From: Pyrocephalus nanus
Lineage: Eukaryota > Chordata > Aves > Passeriformes > Tyrannidae
Length of the DNA: 64,000 nt
Assembly: GCA_038380795.1 (NCBI GenBank)
Contig: CM076262.1
Coordinates: 186,001 to 250,000, forward strand
Direction: 5' to 3'
The stretch's first letter is position 1; the number at the start of each line of letters is the position of its first letter. The translations under genes were made by a program, and so were the position numbers. This document shows positions 52,060 through 61,245 of this stretch, one piece after another. The notes below the pieces were generated by a model. The model had not been told where the DNA came from and made no database searches. It worked only from the letters and a program-made list of their open reading frames with translations.

Positions 52060-52520
52060 TTAGTAAAACACAGTTCATTGATTTTAAGTTACCCACAAGA
52101 GAAGGAAAAGAGTAAGAGAAGAAAACCGATTAAAAGGAATAAAGAAAGAGAGAAGAAAGAGAGAAAGAAAGGAGAGGAGAATAGTTACTGACAAGATTCG
52201 ATGATTCACATAGTGCGAGCTGGAGAGGCAGAAAGACCATGTGGGGTCCCGTGCATTTATGGAGTTCAGTTTTCCCTCCCAGGCAGGATATCCAGTCAGT
52301 GCCTTCAGGCCAGAGTGAGTTGGGCTGTAGGCAGTCACAGACTCTGCCTTGACTGACAGCCCAGCTACACCAGCTTCAGCCGTGCCCTGTGCTCTGCATG
52401 GGCAGCAGGATTTGCCTTCAGCTCTGCCCTGTGCCTTCATCACAGGCCTGATGTGCACACCTTACCATTGATCTGCAGGCCATGGCCAGCCCTTCCCCAC
52501 ATGCACACTCACACAGTGAG
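52060..52520 (-). mobile_element. possible ERV LTR, antisense, with purine tract
   Basis: On the minus strand a GC-rich block (about 52520-52265) leads to a TATA-like CCATAAATGC (52254-52263) and then a pyrimidine-rich stretch (52182-52095), with AT-rich sequence beyond. This repeats the layout seen at 47.9-48.5 kb. I could not find defined ends, a polyadenylation signal or a duplication. The 124-codon minus-strand frame at 52084-52458 spans it and is not convincing as a gene. Confidence 0.35.
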
Positions 52521-55284
52521 TTGATTCCGATCCATACCAATAATTCAGTGAGATTCAGATCCAGGAGCTCACAGTAGGGGCTGCCCATGGGATAGACAAT
52601 GGGCCTCCTTGGCTAGGTCTGGAGAATGGTGGAAAAGAGAGGACCTGCCCTGTCCACCCCCAGGCAAGGACTGATGACACCAGGCTGTGCTGAAATGGGG
52701 GTTTTGGGCTATGAACAAGTATGGTGGAAGGCTCCAGCAGAGTTAAGTAGTAAAGCTTTCAAAAATGCTGTAAATTCTAAAATAATGTTAATTTTACTCT
52801 ATTTGTGACTTGTGTGTTCAGTGCTCCAGGTCCTGTTGAAAAAGTGTGTTCAAGTATTTGTAACTCACCTGTGTATGTAATTAAATTAAGGCAATAAGTG
52901 CTTTGTTCCTTTGTTTTAATGGGTCATTTCTTTATTTGGGTTCTTTTTTTCCTTTTTTTTTTAAACATGAGCTACACTGAAGTGAGATGAAAAATAGCAT
53001 CGTAAATGTCACCATAGAAATGAAGCACAGATTACAATTCTAGGATATGTTAGAAAATTAGGTTATCCATATTCTTTCATGTAAAAGACAATATTTATAT
53101 TTTCAGACAACAGCAGGTAAAAAGAAATTACAGTATAGCTTAAATGAACACTGAATTTCAGCCTGTTCATAATTTTGGGGGAGAATATTAAAATTAAAGT
53201 TGGAGTTTTTTTGTTCTTAGCTAAATTGCTATTAGAAAGCCAAGCCCACCAGACTTAAGGTTTTATAATCTTCTTTTATGTGGAGAAAGAGACACAGGAA
53301 GAATAATTTATTGAGCTAAGTTTCAGATGACTGTATAAAGTTGAAACCATAAACATATTTTGCTGACAAAAAGCAACCCTAATTCTCTTTCCCCACTTTG
53401 TTTCAAAAAAAAAGTAAAAATGCGAATGTTCACACAGCACTCTAGACTGATGTTTGTCATTGCACAGCAATCTGTGGTAAAAAAAGCAATAGCAGTAATA
53501 AATCATTAAATCTGTCAACCATTGGTAGGGGAAAGAGCTAATGAATACAGGACTGTTCTAGGAAATCTGAATGAGGATAGGACAAAGGTTGGGAAAAAAA
53601 CATGAGAAAAATAAGCAGCAATGATTTAATCAATTTCTTAAGGCATTCTTTGACCTCAGAAGTACTCTGTTTTTAAATATCTGTTTCCCTTCTATTCAGT
53701 AATATCTATACTAGTTTTAATTTTCCTCTGATCTTAGCTCAAGGTCACATTGGTCAGAAACCTCTCCTACGGTGTTTTTGCCATAGTATAGGGTAGCATA
53801 AGGTAAGTATTAGACCTAGAATATATGCCATACAGTGTACAGTAAAATATCATGACAGTTTACTTCCAAGAGTAAATACAGATTGCATTTAAAATCTATT
53901 AATATTTACATACACAATTTAAAATATTTTACAATTGCATAGGAACTGTGAATGATGATTGCTATACATGCTTACTGCTGTGTTCAAAAGTTAATACACA
54001 GTGTGTTCAAATGAAAACATATGGACCCAGGTTTCCACTGGATGACAAAGTCTTTTATTCCATTTGACATGCAGCATAACTCATTCCTGTTGTTCAAGGA
54101 CAGTTCTGAGGATATTGTTACACTTCGGAATAGAAAATGCTTGAGAGGCTTTGCAGGGTGCTTTATTTATCTTACTATTTTGTCAAACTTCACTTTATAT
54201 TAAAATGGCTGAAAAAATGAAACATTCATAACTGGAAACCGATTTCCTACATTAAGAGATATTTTCTGTTCATTACAATTTTGATTTTTCTTGGAAATGT
54301 AACTCAATGCTTTGAATCTTTTGTCAGAAGAATCATTAATTCCATAAAATTTAACACCATTTTTTGGGGGGGTAATTTATTTTATTTTATGTTTTGGATC
54401 CAATTTTTTTGGCAAATTGAAAATTCAAAATGAAGTATTTTGGAAGTCTATTTAAATGTGTGATAAAACTTAAAAAAAAAAAAAAAAAAGAGAAAGGAGA
54501 TCACATTTTTCCTCTTATAGTTAAAACAAATAGTTTAGCATCAGCCACTTTGAAAAAAAAAACCAACAACTAAGATTTCTCAGATCAAATTAGTAAAACA
54601 AGTTTAAATAACCTATGAGTCATGATACAATTGCCATCAAATTAAAGGGTCCCTAACTGAGAGTCTCAAAAACTATAGGATTATGCCTATGTGTAATTTC
54701 AGCTACTACTGCCTTCCACAGCATCACTTCCACAGGTAGTAAGGGTAGATTTGATGGAGCACAGGGAAGTGCATGAGAAGTGCAGCTTACAGAATAAGAA
54801 TCTTGGTGCTCCTTTAGGAAACAATAACATACATGAGTGCACATATCTCACAGTGAACTAGATTAGAGACAGAGAATGCCAGAAACCTCACTCTGTATCA
54901 CAACTAAAGAAAATATTCTTTGGATAAACTGGCCATTTGAAATTACTGAAAAGGTTGTATTATTTTTTAAAATCAAGTATTATTGTTTGTTATTTATTAT
55001 TAAATGTTGTTAGCAATCTTCTTTAATTTTTCTGAACGAGAAATAAAAGCTAGAATAATTTATTCCACATCTAGACATAAACAGTGGACACTGGAAAAGG
55101 GGAAATAGTCCTGAAAGAAAAATGAACTATTAAAAAAATGCACAAGGTTAATACTAAAAATGAGTGCTCTAATTGTATCACTAAAAAGATCAAGGACAAA
55201 AAGGTAGCTAGGTGTTCCCATTGCCAGATGTTCAGTAGCAAGGCTGGCTGAATATAGCAGAATGAAAGAGCTGAACCATTCCCC
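52521..55284. other. AT-rich non-coding stretch, no gene seen
   Basis: GC content is raised to about 52740 and then falls. No gene is supported. An 18-base A run lies at 54472-54489. Confidence 0.55.
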
Positions 55285-55649
55285 TGCCTGACAGAGCTAG
55301 AAACAGGATGAAATGTGTCCTGCACAGTACCACATCTTTTCCTTTGGCAACTGCAGACACTGCTAAGGAGTTGGCTAGCAGATGCACACTACATGGAGAA
55401 CATGGGAGTTCACAGTGCTGCAGCGGGGAAGCGGCAGATGGTGCTGCGTGGGAAGGGCAAAGCCCTTTTAGACCTTTCCTCAGCCACCAGATCAAGACCT
55501 GATTCAGTACTTGCTATGGCTTAGTTACTAGCCACTAGTACTAGTTACTTAGGAGATCGATTTAATAAATGTGCCTGTTTTAATAAATGTTCATAGAGCT
55601 GGAAATTGCATTTAACTTAATAAATTCACTCAAAAATGAACATGCTGTG
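55285..55649. other. GC-richer block of unknown origin
   Basis: About 200 bases (55300-55500) are clearly richer in G and C than their flanks and carry overlapping frames of 64-87 codons on both strands, which is typical of a repeat or a short GC patch and not a gene. It ends before a short AT-rich interval with two AATAAATG stretches (55564 and 55582). It lies directly upstream of the family B element and could be an unrecognised repeat into which that element inserted. Confidence 0.3.
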
Positions 55650-56402
55650 TGTGGAGTTCGCATGGTCAGATTTTGGTAGCAAGGAGGCTACAGGCGTTGC
55701 GTCTCTGAGAAGCTTTCAGAAGCTTCCCCACTGTCTCACAAAGCCAGTGCCAGCTGGCTCCAAGACAAAGGCACCACTGACCAAGAACGGGCCCATCAGT
55801 GGTAGTAGTAGCACCTCTTTGGTTAAGAAGGGGGAAAAACCTGCACAACAGCAACTGCAGCCAGAGAAAAGAATGAGAATATGTGAGCGAGACAGCTCTG
55901 CAGACACCCAGGTCAGGGAAAAAAGAGGCAGTGAGGTGCTCTAGGTGGCTGAGCAAAGATTCCCCTGCAGCCAGTGGTGAAGACTATGGTGAGTCAGGGT
56001 CTCCCCCTGCAGCCCATGAAGGTCCCCATGCCAGAGTGAGTGTGTGCCCAAAAGAGGCTGTGACCCCATGGGATGTTTGCACTGCAGCAGAGTCCTGGCA
56101 GGATCTGTGGGGGACCCAAGCTGGAGCAGTTTGTAACTGCTGCCCATAGGAAGGACTCGGAGTTTGTGACGAACTGTCTCCCGTGGGAGGGACCACACAC
56201 TAGAAGAGGGGAACAGTGTGAGGAGTCCTCCCCCTGAGGAGGGAGGAGCAGCAGTGACAACATAGGATGAATCAGCCACAGCCCTCTGGCCTGCTGAAAG
56301 GGCATGGGGAGAGAACTCAGGCGTGAAGCTGAGCCTGGAAAGAAGGGAGAGGTGAGGTAAAGGTGTTTAAAGTTATGGGTTTATTTCTCATTACCCTACT
56401 TT
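55650..56402 (+). mobile_element. avian long LTR-like element, family B, left part
   Basis: The element begins TGTGGAGTTCGCATGGTCAG at about 55650. It continues with a GAAGCTTCC block, the GCCAGCTGGCTCCAAGAC block, GTAGCACCTCT, then TTAAGAAGGGGG (55823-55834) at the place of the family's TATA-like box. A long GC-rich region follows with repeated phrases such as CTGCAGCCCATGAAGG, GACCCCATGGGA-type words and CCTCCCCCTGAGGAGG, then GAGAGAACTCAGG and TTTATTTCTCATTACCCTACT, where the element breaks off at 56402. It resumes at 57005. The overlapping frames on both strands (up to 112 codons) reflect the GC-rich repeat. Recognition of the family is from memory of avian genomes; LTR status is inferred from the TG...CA ends and the AATAAA in the right part. 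Confidence 0.75.
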
Positions 56403-57004
56403 TGTTATTCCTAATGAGGCTCGTTAGCTGGTGCACAGCGCCAACTGACACACTGAGGCACGATATTTCTATTTTTTATTCTAGTTTGAGCAAACTAGAG
56501 AGCTGGGTGGTAACCCAGAATGGAATGGCTCCCTTATCATCAAAAATTTAAACTATTTATACATTTTAACAGAAACAGAGGCGTTAGCATTTATTGGTTA
56601 CAGATTACATAACTTTTTAATTAATAGGACTCAAACTCCTATTTGCTAGTTGTATCTCTCACTTCTCCTGCTAATTAGTCCACACAGCAAATCTTCTGCC
56701 CAGGAGTTTGAGGTATGTTCTAAGAAGGTGGTCAATGAGTTGATGGTCACGATCTCCCACTGCTGGAATAACCTTTCCCCCAGTTGCTGTTCAGTTCTGA
56801 CTTCAGTCCAAACAACTTATTCTTCTAAGGATTGTCTTCCCTTTTGCTTAAAAGAAAAGATTAGCCAAACAGACAAGTTCACAATGCAATTGGCTAATCG
56901 TAACTGTCCAGCTATAGTTATTAATTAATAACTAAAAAAAAAAAAAAAAAAAAAGTTTAATTCAAATCTTGAGGGGCTCAAATCTTTAGGGACTTGATAT
57001 CTCT
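56403..57004 (-). mobile_element. ERV LTR (type D) nested in family B, antisense
   Basis: This roughly 600-base block interrupts the family B element. On the minus strand it has a CCAAT box (plus ATTGG at 56593), a TATA box TGTATAAATAG (56563-56553) and AATAAA (56480-56475) about 75 bases further on, then a short U5 ending …GAATAACA at 56403. This is a complete U3-R-U5 order. A 21-base A run lies at 56934-56954 on the plus strand, between the LTR-like part and the right junction; it may be an expanded homopolymer. The right junction is placed where family B resumes (CTGATCTGATTGGG at 57005). I could not read a target-site duplication with certainty. The 92-codon plus-strand frame here is incidental. 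Confidence 0.65.
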
Positions 57005-57204
57005 CTGATCTGATTGGGAATAAATTAAACCAATTTATCCAAGTCGAATCCATGTTTTGCCCATGATGATAACTGGTGAATTATCTCCCCATCTTTATCC
57101 TGACTCACAAGCCTTTTGTTGTATTTTGCCACCTCTATCCAGCTGAGGAGTGATAGAACAGCTTTGGTGGGCACCTGTTGTCCAACCAGGGTCAACCCAC
57201 CACA
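57005..57204 (+). mobile_element. avian long LTR-like element, family B, right part
   Basis: The right part resumes with CTGATCTGATTGGG and AATAAA (57019-57024), then CCAAGTCGAATCC, TTTTGCCCATGATG, a GTGATAGAACAGC block, CTTTGGTGGGCACCTG and the terminal GGGTCAACCCACCACA, ending at 57204. The closing CACA and the opening TGTG at 55650 are the terminal pair. This 3' end is strongly recognisable as a dispersed avian repeat. Together the two parts make about 950 bases of the family. Confidence 0.8.
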
Positions 57205-59984
57205 TCCTCTCATGTGAGATGTATTTTGTCATTCAGTTGTATAGCAACACTGTTAAATTGGGGGTTTTAGGCTTTTTGCTACATAATCTTCCTTTTAAAA
57301 AGGGAGAGAGAGAGAGCGTTGGATTGTAAACTTCAGGTATTTTTTTACAATAATAAATAAATAAGAAAATATTTAATAAGATCTATATTATGAAAGAGGA
57401 AGTCAAACTGGGAAATAAAGTATTGTCCCCCTTGCTTTCCTCACAGACAGCTATCCTGGGAAAACCCTAGGAAGCTTGAAGCTACACCTAAAGGAGGCTT
57501 TAATATATTGTGGATGCACCGAGCTGCTCACATGGCCATGTGTTCAATGAACAGACTAATGAACAACATGCAACAGAAGGAACTTTTAAATTCATTACAA
57601 GAATTAAAAGACCAACACTTTGAACGATTCTACTAATATTTTAGAAGTCTAATGACAATGAGTTGAAATCAATTTTCTATATTTCTCTATGTTACAAAAC
57701 CCAAATAGCAGATTTCTTGTATATATCTGTACTGGGACCGTCTGATGGTAATCTGATTGTTTCTAAATTTAAAAACTCAGCTTTGGTGGGAAATAAAACC
57801 AAAGTATTACTTCTTCTATCACCTTAATTTTCGTAGTGCTGCAAGTTCTAACACTACTGTGATTATTTCAGAACACTTTATGTTCTCCTCATTAGAGGTT
57901 GCAAACTTCTTGGTGAATTATACTGATCAGCATTAATTAGAAGCATAGTAAAGTACACTGCATAACATCATATAATTGTCTTTTTTTTCTACAGCACTGT
58001 TTGATTAATGAAATGCTCAAAAGAAGAAAAAAACATGTCGACATATATATCAACAAATTCAAGAGTTATTTCTCAAATTTTTTTGATTAAGTGGCTCCTT
58101 ATAAGGTTAATTGTTTATTCTTTTGGATTAGATGATTACTTGAAAATCCATCTTGTTAATTTCATTAGCCATTTAGGCAGTGCTATGTTAATTTAAAATT
58201 ACCACAGGACTTTATAGTTGTCCCAGACATTTGTGAAACTTCCCTGTGTTTTTTCCAAAAAACAGCCATATTCCACTATATAAGTTTGCACAGACTGGCA
58301 GAAGCATCCTGCTATGGGATAGCTGCTTTTACTTCAGTTCTTCTCAGGTATGGAGGTAATGAATTACAGACCACTGATATAAAAATCCTGATTTTATTTA
58401 AATATGTATGTTGAAAATATAACTCTGTGACACAATTTACATTCAAATGAAATTTTCATGAATGGACAAACAACAGATTCAGGATTATGTTTGGTTTGGG
58501 GTTTTTTTTCTATCACATGACCGCATCACCTGTAAGAAAAAGCTATTTAAATGATGAAGTCAGGAGAGACAGAGGGCGAAGTTTGTACTTATGTGATATC
58601 AAATGATCTTATTCTTAGAAAAGAGCTTAGCAAATTTCTTTCTCCTTCCAAAAATGACTTTGGAGTGTAATGATTGGTCTGTGCTTACCTGCATGTTACA
58701 TTTATTTCAAAGCTCAACTTACACTTCTGAAAAAAAAAATGTTTTACTGCCTCTTAATGAAAAAGTTTAACAAAGCCTTACCTTTTTGATTCTATCCAGA
58801 TAGAGTTTTGATGCTTTTTTTAACTAACATTATAATATCCTTATAGTTTAACTATAAAAATTCTTTAGGTAGTTACACTTCTTTTCAGTTCTATATTTCT
58901 ACTTCCCTCTTCCTCTCCTTTGCAAGAGACTATTCTGTGAATTAAGATACCTGATAATAGCACACATAACATCAGAGAATTTAAAGCCTAATTCAACCTT
59001 TTAAGCCAAATGCAAATGAGAGCTTCCAAGGAAGCTCTTCCAATTGACCAGTTATTCAATTTAAAAGAGGGTTACCACGATAAATGTGTGTGCTTCTGTC
59101 TCTGTATATATATGTATCATAACATATATGCATATTTTAGTATGTGAAACACAGTAAAGAACAATTAACAGGGCTGCTTTATAATTTGTAATACTAACTG
59201 GAGTTCAAAGACAGAAAATATTTTAGGGGTGTCTAAGTCTTGTGAAGAAGCCAAATATTTTTCTGGTACTTTGGTTTCCTTGATGAACTGGAAGTTACTG
59301 AGGCTTATTTTAATCATTTGTGACCTGCAATTGCAGTTATTAACCAGAATAAAATGTGCACAGTGCAAGTTTCAATGTTTTCAGAGGCTGTCTGAAATGG
59401 AAAGGAAATTTAAGATTTTGGCTCAGTGATGCTTAAAATATATTTATCTCTGCACACAGATATTAAATGACCCATGAGTGAAGTTTGATTTTCATACTGA
59501 AGGTGGGAGGAGGATCTTTCTGTGCCAGTCATGAACTCCACAATATCTTGTGTTGCCTAAGAAGATAGGTCTCAGCTGCATGCACATTCCTGCATATCCA
59601 GCTGTGAATAGGTGAGATGATCAAAAAGCATAAACCTCACCATTTAAATGACTCATGACTCGACTTCTTTGAAGCCAATAAATATTTAAAACACTTTTAC
59701 ATAGGCATTCTCGGGGTTTTTTTGACATAAGTCTTTAACAGATCACCTGGCGGATCAGATTGGTAAACTGGAAAGCAGTTTCTACTTGCCAGGATGACAA
59801 CAGAACTCAGTTTTCTGAAGGAACTGACAGGTATGTGGCAGCAGTTCTGAGGGACCGAAGATATCAACACAACACATCTTAAAAAGCAACCTCCAAGCAC
59901 AGATACCGTGCATTGTACTTCTCAGGAAAACAAGTGACCAAAGTTTGATGCAAAGAGGCAGTACAGAAGAGGTGGAAGCAGTAT
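57205..59984. other. AT-rich non-coding stretch, no gene seen
   Basis: No gene is supported. A short GA repeat lies at 57302-57317. Open frames are under 70 codons. Confidence 0.55.
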
Positions 59985-60512
59985 GAGCTTCACACTAGTT
60001 ACTTGACACTGTACTTGGCACTTGCATCTGGAACACTGTGTCTGGTTTTGGGCCCCACAATTCAAGAAGGATAACAAGCAAGAACAATTTCAGTGGAGGG
60101 CCCCAAGCTGTTTGGAAGCCAGAGCACTCACCTGGAGAGGCTGAGATGCTAGTTCTGTTCAGGCTATGTAACAGCAATCTACCAGTGGGTCTGGGGAGTC
60201 TATTAAGAAGGCAGGACCAGAAACCTCAAATATTCTGAAGCAGAGAAACAAGACACTGGGCATAAATTACAACAACAAAGATGTACCTGGTTATTAGGAA
60301 AAAAAAAAAACTCAACAAAAAAATCCACTGTGGGGATAATTAAGCATTGTGACAGAGTGCCCTGGGAGATCACACTTGGCTGCTTTTGAAACCTGATTAA
60401 AGAAAGTCCTGCACAATCTGGTTGGAATGCAAGGTTTATCTTGCTGTGATCAGGAGGTTGTACTGGAGACCTCCTGTGTTGCATTCCAACCAGAATGACT
60501 GTGATTTTGTAA
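59985..60512 (+). mobile_element. old CR1 LINE 3' end
   Basis: A diverged CR1 copy on the plus strand. CTGTACTTGGCACTTGCATC (60009-60028), GTGTCTGGTTTTGGGCCCC (60038-60056) and ACAATTCAAGAAGGA match the end of the reverse transcriptase region seen also at 50930-51000. TGGTTATTAGGAAAAA (60289), GCATTGTGACAG (60345) and TGCCCTGGGAGATCAC (60359) match the 3' UTR. It ends with the CR1 stem-loop GGAGGT…ACCTCC (60451-60474), TTCCAACCAGAATGACTGTGATTTT. An A11 run (60300-60310) has expanded inside it. It is clearly older than the 50.5-kb copy. The 117-codon minus-strand frame across it is an artefact. Confidence 0.8.
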
Positions 60513-60989
60513 CTGAAAATCGGTTTTGCACACAACCTAAAGGTAACCCAAGACATGGGTGATAGATTTCAAGTTCCACATAAGTTTTCATTTATTCATC
60601 TATGACCTTGCTTCTCTTTAATGACATTCTGTACTACTTCTGTCCTTGTTTTCTTGGTTAATGCTTTTGAAAAAGGAATCAAGTTCTCCTAATGGTACAG
60701 GCATGGATTCCAAATAAATATGTTCATATGCTGTCCTACCTCAGTTATTCCCAATTAAGAAGGCAGAGGAGTTGAACTTATCTTTTCTGAGTTCCTGAAG
60801 TTTTCTTTCTTGATGGAAAAAAAAAGAGGGAATAAGAAAAAACAGGGTTTTTTGTCTGCCCCTACAAAATTGGAGGATCTCATTCCTTTATTTGTGTAGA
60901 AATGAATTAGCTACTATTTTGAACAGACGTTATCTTTCAATGTGAAGTTAAAACAAACTTTCAGCTACAGCAGAGCCCAAATGTACGTG
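60513..60989. other. non-coding stretch, no gene seen
   Basis: AT-rich, no gene or repeat family recognised. Confidence 0.55.
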
Positions 60990-61245
60990 TGGGGGGGGGT
61001 TGTTTGTTTGTTTGTGTTTTTTTGTTTGCTTTGTTTTGTTTTGTGGTGCATTGGGTTTTTTTGTTTAGTTGGTTTGGGGGTTTTATTATTGTTTTATTAT
61101 TGTTTTTTTCTGTTTGCCCCTACCCCCCTCCGGGGGGGGTGTGTTTCGTTGATTTCATTTTGTTTTGTGGTGTTGTTTTTTTTTGTTGTTGTTTGCTTTG
61201 TTGGGAGGTTTTTTGATTTAGTTTTGTACATTTGTTGGTTGCTTG
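60990..61245. repeat. T/G-rich tract with G-run and C-run hairpin
   Basis: The plus strand is mostly T and G with GTTT/GTTTT units. A run of about ten G lies near 60991-61000, and a C-run followed by a G-run (ACCCCCCTCCGGGGGGGGT, 61122-61140) can pair as a hairpin. Frames of 112 and 75 codons across it would give F/C/V/L-rich peptides that are compositional artefacts. Confidence 0.85.

Noticed and set aside
52084..52458. 124-codon minus-strand frame
   Set aside because: It starts in GC-rich repeat-like DNA and ends in a translated pyrimidine tract (runs of L, S and F), so it is compositional.
55941..56305. Overlapping minus-strand frames of 70-112 codons
   Set aside because: They lie antisense to the GC-rich part of the family B element; several frames are open at once, as expected from composition.
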